Counted from the stretch's first letter, positions 15,689 through 23,726 are shown. The stretch: DNA of 37,168 bases from JABWAM01 sp964653025 (GCA_964653025.1 CAZZBZ010000033.1:1-37168); one strand, 5' to 3'. Notes: generated from the sequence alone by a model not told the origin. Made by a program: numbers and translations.

Positions 15689-15697
15689 GATGCGTTG

Positions 15698-15727
15698 ACG
15701 ATATTCCGTGCCAATTCCTAAAGTCAA
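15698..15727 (-). promoter_or_regulatory. Candidate sigma-70 promoter for the bamD-lptE operon
   Basis: Read on the minus strand, TTGACT (15722-15727) and TATCGT (15698-15703) are 18 bp apart. The -10 box ends about 10 bases before the ATG at 15688, implying a very short leader. The 42-bp divergent gap leaves little other room for control sequence. Confidence 0.4.
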
Positions 15728-15730
15728 GGA

Positions 15731-16786
15731 GTGGAGCGCCTCCTTTGTTTGAAGATTGCCTCGCGGGGAGACCTGCTTTTGGCCGCACCCTCCTTCCGCT
15801 GGCTCCGCGAATCCCGTCGCGGGGCACGCCTCACCCTTGTTGTCGGGGAGTCCTGCCTGGAGGTGGGTCGCCACCTGCCCTTCTTCGATGAGGTGATCGC
15901 CGTGGATGACGCGGGGCTCCTGGCCGGCTCGCCGCTCCAGAAGGCGCAGGGCGCTGCCGGGCTCTTTCGCATGATGAGGGGGAGAGGCGCGGGCACCGAC
16001 ATCTCCTTCTCCTCGGCGTTCATCTTTCATCGCGACTGGCGTTTTGCCGCGCTCGCCCGTCTCGCGGGCATCCCTGAGCGCCGGGGTTTCGATGCGGGGT
16101 GGGCAAGGGGTTTCCTCACCCACGCACTTCGGGTCGGGGAGCACGAGCACCACGCCACCCAGTATTTGCGCATGGTGGGGGCACCCGCGGACACGAAAGA
16201 TTCCCCGGCGGGAAGCTGGAGATTTTCCGAGGACGAGCAAGGAAAGGCCGATTCCCTTGCGGTGGCGCACGGCCTCCGTGCGGGGGTAAGAACGGCGGTG
16301 TTCGCCTTCGGAGGCGGGCGCAATGTCAAGACCCGTACGGCACTCAAGTGCTGGCCGGCGGAGGGCTGGCGCGACCTGGCGAGGGAACTCGCCGCCCGTT
16401 CCGTGCAGGTAGTGTGGGTGGGCGACGCGGAGGACGCCGCACTTCTCCACGGAAATGAGACGGGAGTTCTTCTCGCGGGAAAACTCAGCCTCTCGGAGTC
16501 GGCCGCTGTGGTGGCCCGTGCCGACCTCGTGGTCTCCAACGACAGCTTCATGCTGCATCTCGCGGAGGCGCTGCGCGTGCCGGTCGTCGGAATCTTCGGG
16601 CCAACCGATCCCGGGCACTACCGTCCGCGCTCCGCGCGCTCGCGGACGCTCTGGGCCGGCGAGGGGCTCCCGTGCAGCCCATGCCACCGGGACGGTTGGT
16701 TTCCCGTCTGCCGCCACGATCACCGTTGCATGCGCGACCTGTCGGCAGCCACGGTGCTCAGCGCATGCTTGGAGTTGTTGCCATGA
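15731..16786 (+). CDS. Glycosyltransferase family 9 (heptosyltransferase-like)
   Basis: A GT-B enzyme of family 9, 351 residues, expected to add a heptose or related sugar to lipid A core at the inner membrane. The N-terminus RLLCLKIASRGDLLLAAPSFRWL is the typical opening with the acceptor-site D. The C-terminal half has FAFGGGRNVKTR (phosphate-binding region) and the signature VVARADLVVSNDSFMLHLAEALRVPVVGIFGPTDPGHYRPR (donor site). A Cys-rich end (CSPCHRDGWFPVCRHDHRC) resembles that of many GT9 members. The start is GTG 15731, immediately after AAGGA; it leaves the standard two residues before RLL. Its TGA overlaps the next gene's ATG. Which sugar is moved is not visible. Confidence 0.85.
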   Translation: MERLLCLKIASRGDLLLAAPSFRWLRESRRGARLTLVVGESCLEVGRHLPFFDEVIAVDDAGLLAGSPLQKAQGAAGLFRMMRGRGAGTDISFSSAFIFHRDWRFAALARLAGIPERRGFDAGWARGFLTHALRVGEHEHHATQYLRMVGAPADTKDSPAGSWRFSEDEQGKADSLAVAHGLRAGVRTAVFAFGGGRNVKTRTALKCWPAEGWRDLARELAARSVQVVWVGDAEDAALLHGNETGVLLAGKLSLSESAAVVARADLVVSNDSFMLHLAEALRVPVVGIFGPTDPGHYRPRSARSRTLWAGEGLPCSPCHRDGWFPVCRHDHRCMRDLSAATVLSACLELLP

Positions 16787-17955
16787 AACGCGTGATTTTT
16801 GGGGCTGCGAACCATTGGAACTCCCCCTTCCAGGTGGGCAGCCACGCCTGGGCGCGGCTGTTCGCGGCCAACGAGTGGTCGGTCTTTTACGCATCGGATC
16901 CCTTGACCCCGTGGCATTTCCTCAGTCGCCGTGCGCGCGAAGCGGCCGCCGCGCGTTTTTCCCTTTGGCGTCGCCCGTCGGTCGAGGGCGGGGTTCGCGC
17001 ATGGGTCCCGCTTTCGCTGGTGGCGCCGAACCCCGCGCGGGGCCTGCGCTCCACGTGGATTCTCGAGAACTGGCAACGGTTCGGATTTCCCTCCCCTTCG
17101 GTCAAGGCCGCAGCGTTTGGTTATCACGAGCCGGATCTCCTCTGGCTCGACAGCGTGCGGCACGCCGCCTGGGCGAAGAGGCTCAAACCGTCGCGGACGG
17201 TCCTGCGCGTGGCCGACTGGATCGCGGGTTTTGGCTCGGTGACGGGGACAATCCTCAATCTCGAACGCCGCCTCGTGGCGGAGGCAGACCTTGTGGTGGC
17301 TTCCGCGGCAACGCTTGGGGAGCGCCTTGCCGACGGGAGGGGGGGGCGACCGCTTGCCGTGATCCGCAACGGGGTGGATCTCGAGTTTTGGCGCGAGCCT
17401 CAGCCCGAGCCGATCGAGTACCGTGAGATTCCTTCCCCGAGGGTGGTTTATGTGGGGGCGATTGACGAGTGGTTCGACGCCGAACTCGTGGGGCGACTGG
17501 CCTCGCGTCTGCCGCGGCTCTCGTTCGTCATGATCGGGCCCGTGCGGAGGGCGCTCCCGCCCGCACTCCCGAACCTGCACTGGCTCGGTGCGCGCGCCCG
17601 GCCCGCGGCGCGCGGATATGTCCATCACGCGCAGGCGGGCATCATCCCGTTTTTCAGGAATGAACTGGTGGATCACGTCTGTCCGCTCAAGCTCTACGAG
17701 TACATGGCCTGCGGGCTGCCGGTGGCGGCCACCCGGTGGGCCGAGCTTGAGGCGATGTCATCCCCGGCCCGCCTCGTCTCGACGGACGAAGAATGGGTCG
17801 ATGCCCTTGAGATCTCCTGCTTGCGGGCTGGGAATGGAGCGCGGAGCGCAGAACTCGCCTACGCGGAGGCGAACTCGTGGGCAGGACGCTGGCCTGAGTT
17901 CCTGGCCGCCAGCAGGCGCGCGATCACCTCAAACAGCAAACCTCTGAACTTTTAG
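16783..17955 (+). CDS. GT-B glycosyltransferase (TuaH/family-1 like)
   Basis: A 390-residue nucleotide-sugar glycosyltransferase. The N-terminal half begins VIFGAANHWNSPFQVGSHAWARLFA and contains the acceptor-side VLRVADWIAGFGSVTG. The C-terminal half has IRNGVDLEFW, VVYVGAIDEWFDAELV, then the donor-binding FFRNELVDHVCPLKLYEYMACGLPVAATRWAEL (E of the PLKLYEYMA motif contacts the nucleotide sugar). The ATG at 16783 overlaps the stop of the GT9 gene (ATGA), so both are made from one message. This pairing points to LPS core, O-antigen or another surface glycan. The exact linkage is unknown. A strong hairpin follows the stop (17964-17991). Confidence 0.82.
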   Translation: MKRVIFGAANHWNSPFQVGSHAWARLFAANEWSVFYASDPLTPWHFLSRRAREAAAARFSLWRRPSVEGGVRAWVPLSLVAPNPARGLRSTWILENWQRFGFPSPSVKAAAFGYHEPDLLWLDSVRHAAWAKRLKPSRTVLRVADWIAGFGSVTGTILNLERRLVAEADLVVASAATLGERLADGRGGRPLAVIRNGVDLEFWREPQPEPIEYREIPSPRVVYVGAIDEWFDAELVGRLASRLPRLSFVMIGPVRRALPPALPNLHWLGARARPAARGYVHHAQAGIIPFFRNELVDHVCPLKLYEYMACGLPVAATRWAELEAMSSPARLVSTDEEWVDALEISCLRAGNGARSAELAYAEANSWAGRWPEFLAASRRAITSNSKPLNF

Positions 17956-17963
17956 GAGAAACT

Positions 17964-17991
17964 GGACAGGGGGAAGGCTCCCCCCCTGTCC
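17964..17991. terminator. GC-rich hairpin between convergent genes
   Basis: A perfect 10-bp stem, GGACAGGGGG (17964-17973) with CCCCCTGTCC (17982-17991), and an 8-nt loop, 9 bp after the glycosyltransferase stop and 24 bp before the stop of the convergent small gene. There is no T-tract, so it may act as a mRNA 3'-end stabiliser rather than a classical intrinsic terminator. Confidence 0.5.
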
Positions 17992-18014
17992 ATCGATGGC
18001 GACCGCCGTGACAT

Positions 18015-18416
18015 TCAGGCGGCTTGCTTTGCCTTAGTGGCGGCCCAGCGCTTTTTCTGGGCGGCGACAATATTGGCGCGACCGGCGGCGCTCATTTTGC
18101 GCTTCGCCTTGCGCGGGGCAGCGGCAAACTTCTTGCCACCCTTCTTGGCCTTCCATGCGGCCCAACGGCGCTTCTGGGCACGGGAGATCGATGCGCGGCC
18201 CTTGGCGCTCATCTTGGAGCCGTGGCGCTTGCCGGCGGTCGCCTTTGGCGCGGAGCCCTTGGCGCCCCGTACGCGGACGCTGAGGCCTCCGAGGATGCGG
18301 GAAATTTCGGCGAGTTTGGCGCGGATCGCTTGCGCTTCCGATTGGGATTTCTGGGCCTGAGCCTCCGACGTGCGGAGTTGGACCTGAAGCTTACGAATGA
18401 GGGGAGTTAGGTTCAT
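18015..18416 (-). CDS. Small basic Lys/Ala-rich protein with duplicated SA-GR...AQK-RW motif
   Basis: A 133-residue highly basic protein. Residues ~1-42 form a polar, Gln/Ala-rich helix likely to be a coiled coil. The rest contains two clear copies of a 24-residue motif: residues 69-92 (MSAKGRASISRAQKRRWAAW) and 108-131 (MSAAGRANIVAAQKKRWAAT), joined by Lys/Ala linkers like histone H1 tails. The motif, with a basic helix and a conserved Trp, is one I associate with small putative DNA- or RNA-binding proteins found in several phyla, but I recognise no characterised member. It starts at ATG 18416 and is monocistronic. A nucleoid-associated role is a guess; ribosome or RNA association is equally possible. 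Confidence 0.7.
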   Translation of the reverse strand: MNLTPLIRKLQVQLRTSEAQAQKSQSEAQAIRAKLAEISRILGGLSVRVRGAKGSAPKATAGKRHGSKMSAKGRASISRAQKRRWAAWKAKKGGKKFAAAPRKAKRKMSAAGRANIVAAQKKRWAATKAKQAA

Positions 18417-18511
18417 TAGTTACCATCTTATACGTAACTTATGGAATCACAAGATGATTATTTGAAGGTTTCATGAGGAGGATGGAGGGACAAATTTGTT
18501 GGTCATGGAGT

Positions 18512-18529
18512 CGGGACGTCCTCGTCCCG
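18512..18529. repeat. CGGGACG/CGTCCCG hairpin, second copy
   Basis: A 7-bp perfect stem with a TCCT loop, preceded by GAGT. It has the same stem as the hairpin at 4905-4922 but a different loop, and is related to the inner stem at 35584-35611. Confidence 0.45.
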
Positions 18530-18770
18530 CCTGCGCCAAGCTCGGTGCATGCCTGTGCGTTGCACGCAGGCAGGTGGCAGTTCGCGGGGAGGCACCCTCT
18601 CAATACCACGGCCAAACAGGTCGAGAGAAAAACCCGGCAAAACTGCCATGCACCCTGATGATCGGAGGGCCTCCAAAATCCGCGCGTAAGCCGCGTTTCC
18701 AGAGTGAGGCCCTCATCGATGATCCCACCTTTCGAAAGCGGTCTGGGGAGCACATGCGTCTCGCGTGTCG

Positions 18771-18844
18771 AAATCGGCGGCTCGCCGATTTCTTCCTCGA
18801 AGAATGGCCGCCGAGCCGGCGGCCATGACACGCGGGCCGCGTGT
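18771..18844. repeat. Tandem hairpin array, locus 2
   Basis: Three adjacent perfect stem-loops, each with exactly three loop bases: AAATCGGCG/CGCCGATTT with GCT (18771-18791), ATGGCCGCCG/CGGCGGCCAT with AGC (18804-18826) and ACACGCG/CGCGTGT with GGC (18828-18844). Stem sequences differ but the layout matches 6284-6336 and 21378-21421. Confidence 0.75.
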
Positions 18845-18902
18845 GCCGCAGAAATGCGCGTCGCGACATTCGTTACGCGAGAATCGGGGGCCGTGTCTGG
18901 AC

Positions 18903-18931
18903 TTGACGCCTCGCGGCACCCTCGATAAGGT
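18903..18931 (+). promoter_or_regulatory. Candidate promoter for the NDK gene
   Basis: TTGACG (18903-18908) and a weak -10 TAAGGT (18926-18931) are 17 bp apart, about 28 bp before the ATG at 18959. The -35 is good and the -10 poor. No Shine-Dalgarno sequence precedes the ATG. Confidence 0.35.
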
Positions 18932-18958
18932 TTCGCCTCTTCGACTTAAGCGAACCCC

Positions 18959-20134
18959 ATGGCTGAACAGCTTACCTACGTTCTGGTGAACCCCCACACG
19001 TTGCGGAAATCCCGCACGGGGGGGGTCATCTCGCGCCTTCTCCTCCGGGGCGGGTGTGAACTGGTTGCGGCCCAGATGTTTGCTCCCAGCCGCGAGCTGG
19101 TCCATTCCTACGCGGCGATGCTTAGCGACTTTCGGAAGAACTCAGTTTTGCGTCGCGACCGGGTGCGTTCCCTGGTCCACGACTACGTTCTCCAGAAGTA
19201 CGCCCCGGACCCGGTCACGGGTCGCCGCCAGCGAGTGATGATGCTCCTCTTCCGCGGCGAGAACGCCGTGGCCCGCATCCGCGAGGTCGTGGGCCACATC
19301 TCGGAGAGGTCGGTCACCGGGGAGAGTGTCCGCGATACCTACGGCGACTACATCCCTGGCGACCACGGACGCGTGAGCTACTTCGAGCCGGCCGTGCTCA
19401 CCCCGCAGGATACGAAGCGGATCGGGGAGAAGCTGCGGCTCTGGTTGCGCTTTTCCACGCGGGACGGTGGGATCCTTGACGATGTCCTTCCCGTCGAGAA
19501 GACCCGTCGGACGCAGCGGACGCTGGTGATCATCAAGCCGGATAATTTCATGTTTCCCAGCGGAAGGCCGGGACGTGTGATCGACATGTTCTCGAAGACC
19601 GGCCTCTACATCGTGGGGGTCAAGGTGCTGCACATGTCCGTGGCCCAGGCCGAGGAGTTTTACGCGCCCGTCATGGAAGCGCTGCGGAGGAAGTTTCGTG
19701 AGCCGGCGGGGCCGCGTGCCGCCGGGGCCCTGGCGCGCGAGTTCAAGTGCATGATCCCGTCGGTGGTCGCTGCGCGTCTTGGGGATCTCATGGCCCCCCT
19801 CTGGGCGCGCGACCAGTTTGAGGACATCGTGCGTTTCATGACCGGCCGTCGCCCATCTGAATGTTCTCCCCGCGAGAAACTCCTCCCGGGCTCCGAGAAA
19901 TCGCTCGTGGTGATCTACGAGGGCGAAGACGCCGTGGAGAAGGTGCGGGAGGTCCTCGGGCCCACGGATCCGCTCAAGGCCCCGCCCGGTTCCATCCGCA
20001 AAGAGTTTGGCCAGGACATCATGGTCAACGCGGCCCATGCTTCCGACTCCCCGAAGAGTGCCCGCCACGAGATGGAGATCGTGCGGATCCGGGAGAACAA
20101 CTTTCGTGACGTGATTCGTCGTTTCTGCGCCTGA
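18959..20134 (+). CDS. Double-domain nucleoside diphosphate kinase (NDK-like N-domain + NDK C-domain)
   Basis: Predicted NDP kinase (moves phosphate from ATP to NDPs), 391 residues against ~140 for a normal Ndk. The C-terminal domain (~187-380) looks active: RTLVIIKPDNFMF (Lys of the KPD motif), GRVIDMFSKTGLYIVGVKVLHMS, then LVVIYEGEDAVEKVREVLGPTDP and NAAHASDSP with phospho-His360. About 60 residues are inserted between the VMEALRR helix and LVVIYEG. The N-terminal domain (~5-150) follows the same plan: YVLVNPHTL, GGVISRLLLRGGCELVAAQMF, MMLLFRGENAVARIREVVG, SVRDTYGDYI. However, KPD is replaced by NPH and the HASDS motif by DHGRVSYF, where His136 could align but the serines are lost. It is therefore probably a degenerate, structural or regulatory half. 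The ATG at 18959 has no Shine-Dalgarno. The aspartate aminotransferase gene follows after 33 bp. Confidence 0.85.
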   Translation: MAEQLTYVLVNPHTLRKSRTGGVISRLLLRGGCELVAAQMFAPSRELVHSYAAMLSDFRKNSVLRRDRVRSLVHDYVLQKYAPDPVTGRRQRVMMLLFRGENAVARIREVVGHISERSVTGESVRDTYGDYIPGDHGRVSYFEPAVLTPQDTKRIGEKLRLWLRFSTRDGGILDDVLPVEKTRRTQRTLVIIKPDNFMFPSGRPGRVIDMFSKTGLYIVGVKVLHMSVAQAEEFYAPVMEALRRKFREPAGPRAAGALAREFKCMIPSVVAARLGDLMAPLWARDQFEDIVRFMTGRRPSECSPREKLLPGSEKSLVVIYEGEDAVEKVREVLGPTDPLKAPPGSIRKEFGQDIMVNAAHASDSPKSARHEMEIVRIRENNFRDVIRRFCA

Positions 20135-20167
20135 CCCCCTTTTTTCACCCTCAACCGAAACCTATTT

Positions 20168-21337
20168 ATGGAACCAGCTAACATCGCGAACCGGATCACC
20201 CCTTCCCTCACCTTGGCAATCGACAGCAAGTCCAAGGCGCTGAAGGCGGATGGGAAAGACATTTGCAGCTTCGGGGCTGGCGAGCCGGACTTCGATACGC
20301 CCGACCACATCAAGCTGGCTGCTGCGCAGGCCCTTGCGGAAGGATTCACGAAGTACACGCCCTCCTCGGGTATGCCCGAACTGCGCCAGGCGATTTCGGA
20401 GAAGCTGAAGACCGAGAACGGCGTGGACTACAAGCCGGGGCAGGTGATTGTTTCGTGCGGCGCCAAGCACTCCTGCTACAACGCGATCCTCGCCACCTGC
20501 AACCCCGGGGACGAAGTGATCATCCCGGCCCCCTACTGGGTCAGTTATCCCGAGATGGTCAAGATGGTTGGGGCCGAGCCCTACATCGTCCAGACGAAGG
20601 CTGAGAACGGCTACAAGCTCACTCCCGAGGAGCTCCAGAACTCCATCTCGCCCAGCTCGAAGATGGTGATCCTGAACAGCCCGAACAACCCCACGGGTTC
20701 CGTTTACACGGAGAACGAGCTCGCGGCGCTGGTGGAGATCGCCATCGAGGACGACCTCTTCATCCTCTCCGACGAGATCTACGAGAAGATCATCTATGAT
20801 CACGCGAAGCATTTCTCGATCGCTTCGATTTCAAAGCAGGTTTACGAGCGCACGATCACGGTCAACGGCTTCAGCAAGAGCTATGCCATGACCGGCTGGC
20901 GCCTCGGCTATCTCGCCGCGCCAGAGCCGATCGCCAAGGCCATCGATTCCATCCAGAGCCACACGACCTCGAATCCGACCTCGTTTGCCCAGAAGGGCGC
21001 CGTGGCCGCCCTCAAGGAATCGCAGGATTGCGTCAAGGAGATGGTGAAAGCCTTTGCGAAGCGGCGCGACCTGATCTTCGAGGGCTTGAACGCCATCGAT
21101 GGGATCAAGTGCCTCAAGCCGATGGGCGCGTTCTACATCCTCGCCGACATCTCCTCCTTTGGGATGCCTTCCGGGAAGTTCTGCGAATCGCTCCTGGAAC
21201 AGGCGCTGGTTGCCGCGGTCCCCGGGGTTGCCTTCGGGAACGACGGCGTGATGCGCCTCAGCTATGCCTGCAGCACGGAAAACATCGAGAAGGGGCTCTC
21301 GCGCATCCGCGATTTCTGTGCGCGGATTCGAAAGTAG
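20168..21337 (+). CDS. Pyridoxal-phosphate aspartate aminotransferase (class I, Ib type)
   Basis: A 389-residue aminotransferase of fold type I converting aspartate and 2-oxoglutarate to oxaloacetate and glutamate; bifunctional aspartate/prephenate aminotransferases belong to the same subgroup. Visible motifs are FGAGEPDFDTPDHIK (~34-48), YTPSSGMPELRQAI, the PLP-contacting LNSPNNPTGSVY and SDEIYEKI, and the Schiff-base Lys237 in NGFSKSYAMTGWRLGY. Arg in MRLSYA near the end binds the substrate carboxylate. The start is ATG 20168, without a Shine-Dalgarno; the leader is pyrimidine-rich. It lies downstream of the NDK-like gene on the same strand and could be read through. The end faces a tandem hairpin array before a convergent gene. 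Confidence 0.92.
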   Translation: MEPANIANRITPSLTLAIDSKSKALKADGKDICSFGAGEPDFDTPDHIKLAAAQALAEGFTKYTPSSGMPELRQAISEKLKTENGVDYKPGQVIVSCGAKHSCYNAILATCNPGDEVIIPAPYWVSYPEMVKMVGAEPYIVQTKAENGYKLTPEELQNSISPSSKMVILNSPNNPTGSVYTENELAALVEIAIEDDLFILSDEIYEKIIYDHAKHFSIASISKQVYERTITVNGFSKSYAMTGWRLGYLAAPEPIAKAIDSIQSHTTSNPTSFAQKGAVAALKESQDCVKEMVKAFAKRRDLIFEGLNAIDGIKCLKPMGAFYILADISSFGMPSGKFCESLLEQALVAAVPGVAFGNDGVMRLSYACSTENIEKGLSRIRDFCARIRK

Positions 21338-21377
21338 TTCCACGATGCCGTCGGGACGCTTTCTCTTTCTTCTGTAG

Positions 21378-21421
21378 ACGGGGTCGGCGACCCCGTTCTG
21401 GCCGCAGTCAGCGACTGCGGC
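21378..21421. repeat. Tandem hairpin array, locus 3
   Basis: Two perfect hairpins: ACGGGGTC/GACCCCGT with loop GGC (21378-21396) and GCCGCAGTC/GACTGCGGC with loop AGC (21401-21421). They fill the spacer between the convergent aminotransferase and GH57 genes, so a termination role for both sides is possible. They have the same architecture as loci 1 and 2. Confidence 0.75.
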
Positions 21422-21477
21422 ACCGGGAGTGGATAAATCTCTCGCCCGGGTGGCTACGAGAAGCGAATCGTTCTGGT

Positions 21478-23610
21478 TCAGGCGTTCCAGTTTGCCGCTT
21501 CGGCGGTGCTGTCCGGAAGGGCGCACTCGATCCAGCCGGAGGGGGGGAGGCGTTCCAGTTGCACGGCCCCTTCCTCGCGCCCCTCGAGGAGGGTCGCGCT
21601 AAAGCGGATCGGCGCGCTCCCGGGCTGCAGCGGAAGTGAGACCTCCAGCACCCGCGCGAAGCGCGCCTCCGTTCCCTCGGGGGCGTGGACGAGGGAGACC
21701 TCCGCCGTGGCCGGGTGCCATGTGAGTCGTGTTTCGCGGACCCCTTCTCCCTCGATGATCACATCGAGACGAGTGTGCTTCACGAGCGCAGGCGTGCAGT
21801 CGAAACGCAGGAAGAGCCGATGGGTGTCGGTGCCGTAGCAAACCGCCGTCACGACGCGTTCCCCCTGGAACATGGAGCCCCGTGCCTGTCCGGGCTGGAA
21901 GACGCCGGCGTCGCGCCACTCGAAGAAGGTGGTCACCCGACCGTCAATGCAAGGGTGGATCGGGCCGAGAGGGGCCGTGTTCGCGACGGCGGCCTCGGCG
22001 GGGCGGCAGATCGGCGAGAAAAGGTCGGCCGGAGCCTCGGCCCCGCAGAGGCGGTAAACGTTCTGCAGGTGGGTTCGAAAGAGCAGGTCGAAGAGAAGGT
22101 CGTTGTCGGTGATGAAGTCGGGGCCATACCACCAAAACCAGTCGCTGCCCTCGGCGGCGTAGATCTCCATCCAGACCCGCTCGGCGAGTTCTGGGGCGAT
22201 CCCTGCGCGCCTCTCCTCCCACCAGCGTCGCGTTCGCCCGAGGAGTTCCCATGCACGATTCTCCTCCGGGTCGCCGATCCAGATATCGAAGTTGGCTTGG
22301 ATCCACGAGCCCGTGTGGAGTTGACCGAGGCGGCGGCGGATGACGGGAAGGGCGGCGTGTTCGGCAAGGGTGGTCGTGCGCCAGTCCTTGCTTCCCGCGA
22401 GTCCGGCGTACCACGCATCGAGGAATGCCTCGCCGCCGTCCGGGAAGTGCTCCCAGGCGTTCTCTCCGTCGAGGATGATCGCGGCGAGGGGATCCTCCTT
22501 GCCGGCGGTCGCCGCGGCGATGTCCTCGATTCGCTGGAGGATAAAGGAGGCGGCCTCGCGGGCTGGATTCTTCGAAGCGGAGAAACCGACGAAGTCGCTG
22601 AGCATGCGGTCGCGGAAGACGACATTGATCCGCGCCCCCTCCCATTCCGCCTCGCAGGGCTCGTAAAGCTCGCGTCGCGGCGTTTCGGGCGCCCCCGCGC
22701 GCGCGAGGCTTCGGAAGAAAATTCCCTCGTCGGTCGCCATCCAGCGGAAGCCGAGTTGCTGTAGGGACGGGACCATCTCGGGACAGACGGAGCCCTCCGA
22801 GGGCCAGAGGCCGCAGGGGTCGGCGCCAAAGAGCGCGCGATGTTGTTCCGCGGCGAGGCGAATTTGGGCTTCAAGGTCTTCGGGATGCTGGAAGCGGGGG
22901 GGCAGCGCCGCCATCGGCATCGCGCGGTGGGCGAAGGCGGTGTCCCAGAGCAGGGGGCTGATCGGGTGGAAAAAAGGGCTGGTGGACAGTTCGACCCCCC
23001 CGCGTTCCGCGAGCCGGCGGTAGCGCCCCACGAGGCTTTCGAGCACGCGCTGGTGCACGCCGAGCACCGTCTTCTTGTCCTCCTCGGAGAAGCCGCGGCC
23101 CTTGAGTTTCAACTCCGCGAGTTCGGGGTGCTCCCGGAATGCCGCGTGTCCGCACCACGCCAGGTTGAACCAGACCTGCAGGTCGAGAAAGTCCTGGCGG
23201 GAGAAGGCGCTTGCCACGGCGTCGAAGGTCGTGTGCCCGAGGTCGTAGCCGCGACGGGCGAGGAGTTCGTGGTACCGGGGGTGGGGGCGTACGAGGTTGT
23301 CCCAGTTGGCTTTGAAGAAATGCTCCAGCAGCAACCGCTTGTCTGGCGGGGAGAGATCGGCGGCAGGGAGTAGCGTCCACTCGCGCCAGAGGTCACGCAC
23401 CTCCCCCCGTGCGAGTTCCCCGACCTGTTTGAGCAGGACCGGGGTGAGGTTGAAGACCAGGCGAACCTCCGGGTGCCGTTCGGCCATCGCGGCCATGTCG
23501 AGGTAGCCCTTCACCGCGTGGAGACGCACCCAGGGCATCAACGCGGTCCGCGTAAGCGGGTCCACGTAATACGGCTGGTGCATGTGCCAGAGCAGGGAGA
23601 CGCGAAGCAT
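21478..23610 (-). CDS. Glycoside hydrolase family 57 (alpha-amylase/4-alpha-glucanotransferase type)
   Basis: A retaining alpha-glucan-active enzyme of 710 residues; cytoplasmic since no signal peptide is seen. GH57 motifs are all present: LWHMHQPYY (~8-15, opening His motif), CGLWPSEGSVCPE with the nucleophile Glu272, a middle motif around MATDEGIFF, and ILDGENAWEHF with the acid/base Asp381. Trp-rich EGSDWFWWYGPDF is also typical. The last ~170 residues resemble a C-terminal beta-rich accessory domain (FFEWRDAGVF, LFLRFDCTP, LDVIIEGEG). It probably works on glycogen-like or malto-oligosaccharide substrates. The start is ATG 23610, preceded not by a Shine-Dalgarno but by six heptamer repeats (23623-23664). 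The downstream end converges with the aminotransferase gene. Confidence 0.92.
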   Translation of the reverse strand: MLRVSLLWHMHQPYYVDPLTRTALMPWVRLHAVKGYLDMAAMAERHPEVRLVFNLTPVLLKQVGELARGEVRDLWREWTLLPAADLSPPDKRLLLEHFFKANWDNLVRPHPRYHELLARRGYDLGHTTFDAVASAFSRQDFLDLQVWFNLAWCGHAAFREHPELAELKLKGRGFSEEDKKTVLGVHQRVLESLVGRYRRLAERGGVELSTSPFFHPISPLLWDTAFAHRAMPMAALPPRFQHPEDLEAQIRLAAEQHRALFGADPCGLWPSEGSVCPEMVPSLQQLGFRWMATDEGIFFRSLARAGAPETPRRELYEPCEAEWEGARINVVFRDRMLSDFVGFSASKNPAREAASFILQRIEDIAAATAGKEDPLAAIILDGENAWEHFPDGGEAFLDAWYAGLAGSKDWRTTTLAEHAALPVIRRRLGQLHTGSWIQANFDIWIGDPEENRAWELLGRTRRWWEERRAGIAPELAERVWMEIYAAEGSDWFWWYGPDFITDNDLLFDLLFRTHLQNVYRLCGAEAPADLFSPICRPAEAAVANTAPLGPIHPCIDGRVTTFFEWRDAGVFQPGQARGSMFQGERVVTAVCYGTDTHRLFLRFDCTPALVKHTRLDVIIEGEGVRETRLTWHPATAEVSLVHAPEGTEARFARVLEVSLPLQPGSAPIRFSATLLEGREEGAVQLERLPPSGWIECALPDSTAEAANWNA

Positions 23611-23622
23611 GGGAAGTCAGCA

Positions 23623-23664
23623 AGCAGTGAGCGGTAAGCCGTGAGCGGTGAGCAGTAAGCAGGA
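23623..23664. repeat. Heptamer tandem repeats (AGCRGTG), six units, upstream of the GH57 gene
   Basis: Six 7-bp units follow one another: AGCAGTG, AGCGGTA, AGCCGTG, AGCGGTG, AGCAGTA, AGCAGGA. They lie 13 to 54 bp upstream of the GH57 ATG, where the ribosome-binding site is expected. A five-unit array of the same family sits just upstream of the GH88 gene (26966-27000). Short heptamers of this kind mutate by slippage and are spread in some bacterial genomes. Confidence 0.8.
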
Positions 23665-23726
23665 AACACCAGGCGGGAATGCTGGGAAGCTTGTCCTCCG
23701 TCGCCGGGGGACGGCGCGAAGGAGGA

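Larger units (their letters stand above)
18417..18958. other. Spacer with multiple hairpins and a candidate promoter
   Basis: About 540 bp without a gene. Open frames here are compositionally random. It holds a CGGGACG/CGTCCCG hairpin (18512-18529), a weak hairpin around 18549-18571, the three-hairpin array at 18771-18844, and a possible promoter (18903-18931) for the NDK gene. Confidence 0.6.

Noticed and set aside
15689..16894. Upstream extension of the BamD-like frame
   Set aside because: The extension runs opposite the GT9 gene and lacks repeats; the true start is ATG 15688 with a signal peptide.
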